This document shows positions 15,879 to 23,338 of a stretch of DNA of 24,844 bases, one piece after another. The notes under the pieces are model-generated. The model did no database searches. It saw nothing but the letters and a program-made list of their open reading frames with translations, and was not told where the DNA came from. The DNA is from Deltaproteobacteria bacterium. Lineage in GTDB: Bacteria > Desulfobacterota > DSM-4660 > Desulfatiglandales > B25-G16. The position numbers were made by a program, and so were the translations under genes. Each line of letters begins with the position of its first letter. The first letter of the stretch is position 1. The DNA lies in assembly GCA_018400255.1 (NCBI GenBank), contig JAGYMO010000328.1, forward strand, positions 1 through 24,844, written 5' to 3'.

Positions 15879-16997
15879 ATGTTGAAAATTGGCTTTGTTG
15901 GTTGGAGGGGTATGGTAGGCTCTGTCTTAATGGACCGAATGATTAGAGAGGATGATTTTAAAGGCTATGAGCCAATTTTTTATACAACCTCTAACATTGG
16001 GGGAGAAGGGCCTGATATAGGCATTGACATTCCACCACTGTCTGATGCCTATGACATCGGGCTTCTTTCCACAATGGACATTATTGTGACATGCCAGGGC
16101 GGTGACTATACAAAAAAGGTTTACCCTGAGATCAGGGGAAAGGGCTGGAATGGCTATTGGATTGATTCTGCATCAGCCCTTAGAATGAGCGATGAGAGTA
16201 TAATCGTGCTGGATCCGGTAAACAGGGATGTTATAGACTCTGGGTTTAAATTGGGTATAAAAACATATGTAGGGGGAAACTGTACCGTTAGCCTAATGCT
16301 AATGGCACTCTCTGGGCTTTTTGCATCCGGTCATATCCAATGGATTTCATCAATGACTTACCAGGCGGCCTCCGGTGCGGGAGCCAAACATATGAAAGAG
16401 TTGATTGCCCAGATGAAGGTTCTCGGGGATGCTTCGGGTGCGCTTCTTCAAGATCCTTCCTCGACCGCTATAGCTATTGATGAGCTTATAACAAGGGAAT
16501 TACGAGATAAAGTGTTTCCTGTAGAAAATTTTTTAGTTCCGCTTGCTGGAAGTTTGATCCCCTGGATAGATTCGCCTATGGAATCAGGGCAGACTAGGGA
16601 GGAGTGGAAGGGGTCCTCTGAAACAAACAAAATCTTGAACACTGCCAGGCCAATCCCTGTGGATGGCCTGTGTGTTCGTGTTGGTGCAATGAGATGCCAT
16701 AGCCAGGGTCTCACTATTAAATTAGACGCTAATATACCCCTTGATGAGGTAGTTGATATGATTGATAGGGGTAATCAATGGGTAAAAGTAGTACAAAATA
16801 CTAAAGAGTCTACTATTAATGAATTGACACCTGCCGCGGTTAATGGGACCTTGGAGGTACCTGTAGGAAGGGTTCATAAGATGCTTATGGGACCGGATTT
16901 TGTTACTGCCTTCACCGTAGGGGACCAGCTTCTATGGGGAGCAGCGGAGCCTATACGAAGGATTTTAAATATTATAATAGAGCTTTGTGAGGGTTAA
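15879..16997 (+). CDS. asd: Aspartate-semialdehyde dehydrogenase, E. coli type
   Basis: Asd reduces aspartyl phosphate to aspartate semialdehyde, the branch point to lysine/diaminopimelate, threonine and methionine. I take the ATG at 15879, which has an ideal ggagg five bases upstream; the upstream in-frame TTG at 15858 lacks one. The 372-residue product begins MLKIGFVGWRGMVGSVL, the NADP-binding loop, then IIVTCQGGDYT, the catalytic Cys135 in GGNCTVSLMLM, TYQAASGAGAKHM, PLAGSLIPWIDSPMESGQTREEWKG, the substrate-contact VDGLCVRVGAMRCHSQ and FTVGDQLLWGAAEP. It is much closer to the proteobacterial (E. coli) form than to the Gram-positive/archaeal forms, and Cys135 even keeps its E. coli number. 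No other lysine or threonine genes are nearby. Confidence 0.96.
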   Translation: MLKIGFVGWRGMVGSVLMDRMIREDDFKGYEPIFYTTSNIGGEGPDIGIDIPPLSDAYDIGLLSTMDIIVTCQGGDYTKKVYPEIRGKGWNGYWIDSASALRMSDESIIVLDPVNRDVIDSGFKLGIKTYVGGNCTVSLMLMALSGLFASGHIQWISSMTYQAASGAGAKHMKELIAQMKVLGDASGALLQDPSSTAIAIDELITRELRDKVFPVENFLVPLAGSLIPWIDSPMESGQTREEWKGSSETNKILNTARPIPVDGLCVRVGAMRCHSQGLTIKLDANIPLDEVVDMIDRGNQWVKVVQNTKESTINELTPAAVNGTLEVPVGRVHKMLMGPDFVTAFTVGDQLLWGAAEPIRRILNIIIELCEG

Positions 16998-17024
16998 GTT
17001 AGTTTTTGTATACATGGAGCCTAA

Positions 17025-17045
17025 GCCCCTTAGGTCTTCAGGGGC
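17025..17045. repeat. Hairpin after asd
   Basis: gcccct (17025-17030) pairs with aggggc (17040-17045) around a nine-base loop, 28 bases after the asd stop. There is no T run, so terminator function is uncertain. Confidence 0.35.
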
Positions 17046-17178
17046 CTGGCCTTATAACAAAGGTATGAGGTAAATCACAAAGCACCTTATTGGCGAGGTG
17101 TGCCTGTATAAAAGATTTTTTTGTTATATTGTATGCCTCTGTTTCTGAATTGCCTCATGGCACCTTGAGGAGGCTTTC

Positions 17179-17222
17179 CATTATTCGGCACTTTTTTTGA
17201 CCCGAAGACACAGCGAATAATG
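17179..17222. repeat. Nine-base inverted repeat between asd and the convergent helicase gene
   Basis: cattattcg (17179-17187) is the exact reverse complement of cgaataatg (17214-17222), with a 26-base interval that holds seven T and a small tcgg/ccga inner pair. It lies between convergent genes and may form part of a two-way transcript end. Confidence 0.35.
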
Positions 17223-17266
17223 AGAGAATGATGGCTTAATTTATCGCCCAAAATCAAGAATGTGGA

Positions 17267-20173
17267 TTATCCTTTTATTGTAGTGATATTTTCGATTATT
17301 CTATCAACATCCCAGTCAACTAAAACCCTTATTCTTTCTTTATGTAATTTACTCTTATAGACAAGGTATCTATTTTGTATGCCATAGAGGAAAAGATCCC
17401 TGGTTATTATTACATCATTTTTACAGTATTCGGTTAATCTTCCTATTTCTCCTGCCTTGAACCATTCCAATGCCTGAAGACCATCTGCGGATTTTCTCTT
17501 CCCCATTGTCTCTTTTGCCAAATGATCAAGGCTTAGTCTGTGGCCTAATCTTTTGTATATATCCTCAAGTATATCAAATGAAGGGATATTTTTTAGATTT
17601 CGGCTTGTGTAAGGGGCGAGAACTGCGTAATCAAATTTTTTGTGGTTGAAGCCAATAACGAGGTCTGCCATAAAAAGATATTCAATTAATTCATGGACCT
17701 CGTCTTTGTTGAAGGCATAGAATTCTTCTGTTAATCCGTCATATATTACAGCCACGGACATCATCATAAGATGTGTATTGTGCCAGCCGCCAACTTCAGC
17801 GGATGATTTCTGTGTTTCCAGGTCAAAATACAGGACCCTGTTTTTCCGTTCAGTTTTTCTCTGCGAAGGCCTGGCGTGGCCAGTCTCTAAGGTTTTTTCT
17901 TCGATTGCAGGTATATCAGCGAGCGATATTACGCCTGTAAGGGCCTGTAAGATTAGTATTGCAGCATTTTTATCCAATGGTTTGTTCCCCGATCCGCATT
18001 TTGGAGAATATATGCATGCAGGGCAGCCATTTTCACATGGGCACCCTTTTATTAACTCCAGTGTGCTGGTTAATAGTTGAAGAATTACATCAAAGCCCCT
18101 TCTGGCTAATCCAATTCCCCCGGGGTATCCGTCATAGATAAATATAGCCGGCTTTTCCACATCAGGATGAAATGTGTATGAAATTCCCCCGATGTCATTT
18201 CTGTCACAAATGGCAAATAGTGGGAAAAGGCTTATTGCGCTATGTTCTATGGCGTGAATTCCGCCCATGAAGTGAAGGCCCTTATCTTCAACCATTTTCA
18301 TAATAACAGGTTCAATTTCCACCCAAAGACCAATTGTTTCGAATATTTGCGGTGGAAGCTCAAGCGTGGAGACGCCGATTAGCTCTTGGCCGTTGATTTT
18401 TCGTTTCTCATAGTCGGTAATTTTTTCAGTAACCTTGAGTTTTCCGAGCCTAACAACGAACTGTCCTTCAGGTTTACTATCCGTAATCTCAACTATCTCC
18501 GTTTCCTTTTCAGATCTGATCCTTGTAAAATACGTAAGCTTTGTATTACTTACAATAATTTCATTTTTTGCTATATTTAAATTATCGACATGATATATTT
18601 TTGCCCTGTGAAAATATATAGCGCCGGTATGGCATTCTCTGAATGCCCTTATGCCATCAATAGTACCAACGGCCTCTCCTGTTGCTCTATCAAAAATAGT
18701 GTAGGTTTCTCCAAGTGATCGTATATTTACTTTCAGGTGAGGCCTCTTTTTATTAGAGAACCATTTAGCCTCATTGTCCGCAGTCCTGCTAAGTTTTCCA
18801 GTCGCCTCTAAAATTTGTAAGTGGCCTAATAGATTGTTACCCCAGAATGTAGTGTCTTTAAGCGTAATTGGGCTTTCAGAGGCCGCGCATGGTAGATGAT
18901 CTCTTAAAATATTGACATTTTCCGGGTCGATTACAGCAGCCTCAAATGGTTGATCAAAAAGATTGGCAGGGTGCCTTATGAAATATTGGTCAAGGGCGTC
19001 TTGATCAGCAATAAGGGCTATTATGGATTCATGTCCCGAGCGACCCACTCTTCCTCCCCTCTGCCATGTGTTAATGATAGTCCCTGGATATCCTACTAAC
19101 AGGCAGGCATCCAGATATCCTATGTCAATTCCCAGTTCCAGGGCGCTGGTGGATATAACTCCCTTAAGCTCTCCACTTGAAAGCTTATTTTCTATAAAGC
19201 GCCTCTCATCAGGAAGAAATCCTGCCCTGTATGAACTTACAACATTCTTTAAACCTGGCTCCAGTTGTTGCACCCACATATTTATGAGCTCTGTCACCTT
19301 TCTTGACTTTGTGAATGCAATGGTTCTTAAACCGTATTTAAGACAATGAATAAATATCTGGGCGGATAGAAACGTGGTGCTGGATTCTGGATTTATAAAT
19401 ATAAAATGTTGCCCTGACCTTGGTGCCCCATTATCTGAAATAACCTCAATGTCCTTGCCCGTGAGTTTTTTGCAAAAATCGGTAGGATTCTGTATTGTCG
19501 CAGATGAAAGAATGAATTGAGGCGTGCTGTTATACAAGAGGCAAATTCTCTTCAGTCTTTTTATTATTTGTGAAAGGTGTGAGCCGAAAATTCCACGGTA
19601 TGTGTGAACCTCGTCAATAACTACAAAGGAGAGGTCAGAGAAAAATTCAGCCCAGTCTCTGTGATATGCAAGTATCCCCCTGTGGAGCATATCAGGGTTT
19701 GTAATTATTATATTCGGGAGGCATTTTTTGATTGTTTTTCTATCCCCAGGAGATGTGTCACCATCATAAATCTTTGCTGTAATAACGTGATCGTGAATTA
19801 GAGAAGTTAGATTTTGAAAACCTTTCAACTGATCTTGCTCCAATGCCTTTAAAGGAAATATATAAAGGCCCCTCGTTTTTTTATTATGTATGATTTTTTC
19901 AATGATAGGGAGGTTGTAAATAAAACTTTTTCCGCTGGCAGTAGGTGTAGAGACCACTATGTCTTTGCCTTCCTTCAACGTCTTTATGGCGTTGACCTGG
20001 TGGCTATATAATTTTTCTATTTTATGGGCCTTGAGGATCCTCCTGATTTCTGATGATAAGGGAATTTCATCTAGTAATAGTGGGTCATGAGAAGCAATAT
20101 AATGGTGGTATTTAATTTGAGACCTCAGATCGGGTGAATTCTTTAGGTGTTTTATAAAGGTTGATATATTCAT
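17267..20173 (-). CDS. MrfA-like DUF1998 DEAD/DEAH helicase fused to an MrfB-like DEDD exonuclease
   Basis: This 968-residue protein joins two enzymes. Residues 1-750 are a superfamily 2 helicase: TPTASGKS (76-83), DEVH (187-190), SSATIQNP (223-230), TSALELGIDIG (342-352) and QRGGRVGRSG (371-380). A DUF1998-type end follows, with cysteines C711, C713, C717 and C720 in CPCENGCPAC. Residues about 778-935 are an RNase H-like DEDD exonuclease: D784 and E786 in FDLET, D848 in HKKFDYAVL, and Y916/D920 in YCKND, the YxxxD spacing of DEDDy enzymes. In Bacillus subtilis the two parts are separate neighbouring genes, mrfA (yprA) and mrfB (yprB), which act in mitomycin C damage repair independently of UvrABC. 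Here one open frame covers both. No ribosome site stands out at the start. Confidence 0.9.
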   Translation of the reverse strand: MNISTFIKHLKNSPDLRSQIKYHHYIASHDPLLLDEIPLSSEIRRILKAHKIEKLYSHQVNAIKTLKEGKDIVVSTPTASGKSFIYNLPIIEKIIHNKKTRGLYIFPLKALEQDQLKGFQNLTSLIHDHVITAKIYDGDTSPGDRKTIKKCLPNIIITNPDMLHRGILAYHRDWAEFFSDLSFVVIDEVHTYRGIFGSHLSQIIKRLKRICLLYNSTPQFILSSATIQNPTDFCKKLTGKDIEVISDNGAPRSGQHFIFINPESSTTFLSAQIFIHCLKYGLRTIAFTKSRKVTELINMWVQQLEPGLKNVVSSYRAGFLPDERRFIENKLSSGELKGVISTSALELGIDIGYLDACLLVGYPGTIINTWQRGGRVGRSGHESIIALIADQDALDQYFIRHPANLFDQPFEAAVIDPENVNILRDHLPCAASESPITLKDTTFWGNNLLGHLQILEATGKLSRTADNEAKWFSNKKRPHLKVNIRSLGETYTIFDRATGEAVGTIDGIRAFRECHTGAIYFHRAKIYHVDNLNIAKNEIIVSNTKLTYFTRIRSEKETEIVEITDSKPEGQFVVRLGKLKVTEKITDYEKRKINGQELIGVSTLELPPQIFETIGLWVEIEPVIMKMVEDKGLHFMGGIHAIEHSAISLFPLFAICDRNDIGGISYTFHPDVEKPAIFIYDGYPGGIGLARRGFDVILQLLTSTLELIKGCPCENGCPACIYSPKCGSGNKPLDKNAAILILQALTGVISLADIPAIEEKTLETGHARPSQRKTERKNRVLYFDLETQKSSAEVGGWHNTHLMMMSVAVIYDGLTEEFYAFNKDEVHELIEYLFMADLVIGFNHKKFDYAVLAPYTSRNLKNIPSFDILEDIYKRLGHRLSLDHLAKETMGKRKSADGLQALEWFKAGEIGRLTEYCKNDVIITRDLFLYGIQNRYLVYKSKLHKERIRVLVDWDVDRIIENITTIKG

Positions 20174-20273
20174 GAATTTTTTTTATATTAATAAAAAGAA
20201 TCTTGCAATAACTCTTTTTTTGTTAATGAGGCCTAAGGCTGGCGACATCGTGCCTCTGCCTTATATTGTAAGT

Positions 20274-20293
20274 GCCTGTGGAGTTCCGCAGGC
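20274..20293. repeat. Hairpin upstream of the helicase gene
   Basis: gcctgtgg (20274-20281) pairs with ccgcaggc (20286-20293), eight pairs including one wobble, four-base loop. It lies between the divergent helicase and zinc-ribbon genes, about 100 bases from the helicase start. Role unknown; the remaining bases of this gap (20174-20408) show only the promoter listed separately. Confidence 0.4.
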
Positions 20294-20341
20294 AGTTTTG
20301 AGAGAAATATAAAGGTAAGCATCAAACCTTAAATAAATTGC

Positions 20342-20370
20342 TTGACAGTGCTCTTAAATTTATGTAGAAA
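20342..20370 (+). promoter_or_regulatory. Sigma-70-type promoter for the zinc-ribbon gene (and perhaps tRNA-Phe)
   Basis: A perfect TTGACA (-35) at 20342-20347 is followed, after 17 bases, by tagaaa (20365-20370), a four-of-six match to the -10 box. It lies 38 bases before the ATG at 20409. The tRNA-Phe gene starts only 36 bases after the zinc-ribbon stop with no terminator seen between, so the same promoter may serve both. Confidence 0.45.
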
Positions 20371-20408
20371 AATCTCTCTAATAACAATTTGTTTTACTGA
20401 ATAAAGCC

Positions 20409-20720
20409 ATGAAATGCCCGAAATGTAATTATATTACCTTTGATCATTTAGATGTATGCCCCAGATGCGGGAAGGATTTAATAGAAGAAAAGACGAGATG
20501 TAATATTTTTTTTGTTAATCCTAATACGCCCTTTTTTTTAGAATCCTTAATTGGAAACATTGATGGGAGCGTTGCCGTTGATAGTGGATTAAATAGAGGC
20601 GCTAAAGGCAGTGCGGGAATTAAGGATAAGATTGTATATGACGACGGTTCCGAGCTGGATATTAACCTGGACCTTGAGAATTCCGAATTCGATATGGAAC
20701 TTGATGAGGATGATCATTAG
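20409..20720 (+). CDS. Small zinc-ribbon protein with an acidic tail
   Basis: I do not recognise a named family for this 103-residue protein. Its first 25 residues form a zinc ribbon of the CxxC-10x-CxxC type (C3, C6, C17, C20; CPKC and CPRCG), usual for binding one zinc ion. After it comes a short hydrophobic stretch (FFVNPNTPFFLESLIG), a glycine-rich link, and an acidic tail (about 75-103) dense in D and E and ending DEDDH. Such tails often mediate contact with basic partners or mimic nucleic acid, but function here is unknown. It has no clear ribosome site, has its own good promoter, and leads straight into tRNA-Phe. Confidence 0.75.
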   Translation: MKCPKCNYITFDHLDVCPRCGKDLIEEKTRCNIFFVNPNTPFFLESLIGNIDGSVAVDSGLNRGAKGSAGIKDKIVYDDGSELDINLDLENSEFDMELDEDDH

Positions 20721-20756
20721 CGGTTTAGATTTTATGTACAGATATGCGTCAAACAG

Positions 20757-20829
20757 GCCGAGATAGCTCAGTCGGTAGAGCAGGGGACTGAAAATCCCCG
20801 TGTCAGTGGTTCGATTCCACTTCTCGGCA
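20757..20829 (+). tRNA. tRNA-Phe (anticodon GAA)
   Basis: A complete cloverleaf is seen. The acceptor stem pairs gccgaga (20757-20763) with tctcggc (20822-20828), discriminator A20829. The D arm contains agctcagtcggtagagc, the anticodon stem gggga/tcccc encloses ctgaaaa with anticodon GAA, and the T arm holds ggttcgattcc. CCA is not encoded. The gene is followed by a strong terminator and a truncated integrase, a typical integration site. Confidence 0.97.
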
Positions 20830-20839
20830 TCTTAAAAAT

Positions 20840-21445
20840 TTAATATTTTATGAGGGTTAGGTGACGACGCCTAATCCTCTTTTTTTGTGATTTTTTTTCT
20901 GTGTGTGGATTTGTGTGAGACTTTTTCCGTGACTGCTCATAAATAGTCATTGCTTGTCGCTCTAGCTCCCCGATGCTGTGCAGATAGATCTCTGTGGTTT
21001 TGCGGTTTTCATGGCCTAAGATGCGTTGAATAGTCCCAATCGGTACATTATTTCCATCCATAAGAGAAGCACCGGCATGCCTCAGGGGATGAAAGCGAAA
21101 ATATTTGACCCCGGCCTTCTTGCAAAGTATCTTCATTATCTTCTTTCTGTCCTTGTAGGGTCCTTCCTTTAGTCTTCCTTCCTTTCTACTCCAGTATTTG
21201 TGCCAGAAAATCCACGATTTGCCTTTGTCTCTCTTTGCAAATTTCTCAGAAAGTACCTCGAACAGCTTATCAGTCATGGGCACTTTTCTCGGCGTTAAGT
21301 CACCGCCCCTTTTTTTTCGGGTATAAAGTAGAACACACCTTTCCTCAAAATTTACATCATTCCATGTAAGGCGATTAATTTCACTGACCCTTCCCATGGT
21401 TTCTCTGATCGCCCAAAGAGAGTCCCTGGTAGTATCATCGGCCAC
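20840..21445 (-). pseudogene. Truncated tyrosine integrase beside tRNA-Phe
   Basis: The 201-residue frame is the catalytic half of a tyrosine recombinase/integrase. Catalytic residues are present: R19 in GRVSEI, a lysine in the beta hairpin (44-45), HxxR (H119, R122) in HPLRH, H145 in GHENRKTTEIY and the nucleophile Y154. The N-terminal SAM-like DNA-binding domain, normally about 100-150 residues, is missing: a stop codon lies 11-12 codons before the GTG start and no matching sequence is seen upstream in another frame. The C-terminal tail beyond residue 172 is basic and unrelated to the family; its last 15 or so codons read through the tRNA terminator. It is probably inactive, a relic of the element that entered at tRNA-Phe. 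Confidence 0.75.
20852..20886 (+). terminator. Intrinsic terminator of tRNA-Phe
   Basis: Bases 20852-20863 pair with 20868-20879: 12 pairs including two G-T wobbles, four-base loop acga, followed by seven T (20880-20886). It starts 23 bases after the tRNA 3' end, the expected place. It lies wholly within the 3' end of the opposite-strand integrase frame. Confidence 0.85.
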
Positions 21446-22042
21446 CTCATCACTGTGTTTTAATCGGAGTTAGATACAATTCTATCATACAACACCATAG
21501 AATGTATATGCCTGATAAAACGTGCGATGCCTTGCCAATATGAATATACACTGCATCTTTGTAATTCCTGATACATTCTTCATATAACAGGTTCCCTTTT
21601 CCTGGCATAGGTTTCTTATATCAAAGGCCTGATTGAAGGTGTTATACTAGCAGATAGCCTCAAATGAAAAAATCCACCGTGTTTGGCAAAAAATAATGAG
21701 GTCTTTCGCTAATCGACAAAATCAAACAATCGTGATAATAGCATGTCTCAGTTGGTATTCGATAATGCGATAAAAAGTTTCCGGGATTATTAAAGGTCAC
21801 CATATTTTTTCCTCTTCGTCGATATTGTTTTCACATTGTCATCTATGGAGCATTCTGATGGGACCCAAAAATTTCCCATATGCTCCCCGACAACCAAAAA
21901 TGAGTCTTTAGGTAGGGCAATGACCTTCTTTGGTGTTTTTGTCTTGTTGGACCAATTGGGTATGTGGTAGTATTTTTATTAGGATTATATCAGTAGGCCA
22001 TACATACGGGACACACTGGGATCTTTAAAGGAGATTTGATAG
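21446..22042. other. Decayed 600-base stretch upstream of the alarmone synthetase
   Basis: No intact gene is seen. Many stops occur in all frames, which fits decay after element integration and loss of the integrase N-terminus. One 61-codon open stretch on the minus strand (21790-21975) reads like part of a real protein and is listed separately. A ribosome site for the next gene lies at the right end. Confidence 0.5.
21790..21975 (-). pseudogene. Possible C-terminal gene relic
   Basis: Between two stops the minus strand is open for 61 codons with no suitable start. It reads as a plausible protein end: HIPNWSNKTKTPKKVIALP, then KDSFLVVGEHMGNFWVP, and a basic close KRKKYGDL. I do not recognise a family. 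It may be the 3' end of a gene broken when the element formed or decayed. A chance open frame remains possible. Confidence 0.25.
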
Positions 22043-23149
22043 GTGAGAAAACGTCAGAAGGAAGCAATTTTGATTTCCTTCTTCAGGGAAAAGGAGCAAT
22101 ATGAGAAACTTGCGGACTACCTTGTCCATCTCATTAGGGACGATCCCTCGGCACCAAAGGAAAGTCTTCATGCAATCATATATCGTATCAAAGATGAAGC
22201 GAGACTCATAGAAAAAATCGAAGAAGAGAACAAACAAGTTGGGATTGAAGCAGCGCCTATTACGCACAAGAATTTTCAGGAAAGAGTGGGCGATCTTCTA
22301 GGCGTGAGGATTATCTGTCTCCGTCTTTCAGATATCAAGAAGGTCGAAGCGTATCTTGAACTTTTGGTAGAGGAGAAAATCTTACGATTCATCCGAAGAC
22401 CTGATCAAAAGAGATCATTTGTTCTGCCAATAGACCCCGGTGAGGGGGCTCCGGAGGGCCTTGATCTTGGATACAGTGGATACTCGTCCATTCACTACCA
22501 AGTTAAGCTAGGCGAGAATACAGATGCAGTCGATGAGTTGAAGGCACTTCAGGTCGAGTTTCAATTACGGACTATTCTTGAGGAGGCGTGGGGCGAGATT
22601 GACCACAAATATAGATATGAACATAGCCGAAGCGGCAATATGCTTCCTGAGTATATACACACTGGTTTCTACAATCTGAGCGCCTACCTTCAGGCCGCTG
22701 CGCTGCAGGCGGAGCACCTATGCCGACAGGTGGAGGCTTATAGGTTGTTGAGAGCTCGAAAGACGAAGGGAAAATGGGTGGCACCGGTTGTCGCTGAGCC
22801 CAAGGCGACATTGCCCCTCGCCCTTCAAGAAGCACTGAAAGAGACTCTTGGCTTTGAGCTAACCATCAGAACGCTCACCTATATCATGAAGCGTCTCGAG
22901 GAATTCGAGTATGCGGAGCAACCTCACGTCTTATTTCAGAAGATTTTCACAGAAAACAGGCTACAGGAATTTAGAAGTATTTTTCGTGAAGTTCTGAATC
23001 GGGAAGCTTTTGAAGATAATCGCAAAAGAAACGTTGATGTAATAAATGCTTTCAATTTTGCATTTTTCGACCAGACCCAAGGCAGAAGGGTTGCGAAGGA
23101 AGGATTGAGGTCAGTTCTAAGATGGAGAAAAGAGCGTTCAAGGTGGTAG
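22043..23149 (+). CDS. Single-domain RelA/SpoT (p)ppGpp synthetase
   Basis: The first 230 residues match the alarmone synthetase domain (RelA_SpoT), which moves pyrophosphate from ATP to GDP or GTP. Seen are YRIKDEARLIEKI (47-59, with R48 and K50 for ATP), DLLGVRIICL (84-93, D84 metal-binding), GYSGYSSIHYQV (143-154, guanine contact) and VEFQLRT (171-177, catalytic Glu172) followed by EEAWGEIDHKY. There is no HD hydrolase, TGS or ACT domain, so it is a small alarmone synthetase with no hydrolase of its own. The last 140 residues (230-368) are helical and unrecognised. The start is GTG at 22043, nine bases after a strong aaggag. Base use is richer in GC than the core. A toxic (toxSAS/CapRel-like) role is possible but unproven. 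Confidence 0.85.
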   Translation: MRKRQKEAILISFFREKEQYEKLADYLVHLIRDDPSAPKESLHAIIYRIKDEARLIEKIEEENKQVGIEAAPITHKNFQERVGDLLGVRIICLRLSDIKKVEAYLELLVEEKILRFIRRPDQKRSFVLPIDPGEGAPEGLDLGYSGYSSIHYQVKLGENTDAVDELKALQVEFQLRTILEEAWGEIDHKYRYEHSRSGNMLPEYIHTGFYNLSAYLQAAALQAEHLCRQVEAYRLLRARKTKGKWVAPVVAEPKATLPLALQEALKETLGFELTIRTLTYIMKRLEEFEYAEQPHVLFQKIFTENRLQEFRSIFREVLNREAFEDNRKRNVDVINAFNFAFFDQTQGRRVAKEGLRSVLRWRKERSRW

Positions 23150-23338
23150 TATTGCTTTGAGTCGCGCGGTAGAGATACTAACAGCCACTATCCCTCCCGC
23201 GTCCATTGCAGTACAGCAGAGGAATAACACCATGAGTTCGAAATCGAGTTTAAAGATGAAAATGGCAATCAGTCATAAGTTGCTGGCAGATTCGAATATA
23301 TCATAACCTGTTTGGTCTGCCGTCGCTGAGGAGGCATT

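Noticed and set aside
17267..20173. The long helicase as an Lhr-type helicase
   Set aside because: The DUF1998-type cysteine cluster CPCENGCPAC and the general layout fit MrfA/YprA better; Lhr lacks this cluster and the attached nuclease.
22025..23149. Reverse-strand open frames opposite the alarmone synthetase
   Set aside because: They are shadows of the synthetase, whose forward frame carries all catalytic motifs and a good ribosome site.
23232..23306. A 24-codon open frame with a fair ribosome site between the alarmone synthetase and the activator
   Set aside because: Too short and featureless to claim; it has no recognisable motif, and such frames are common by chance.
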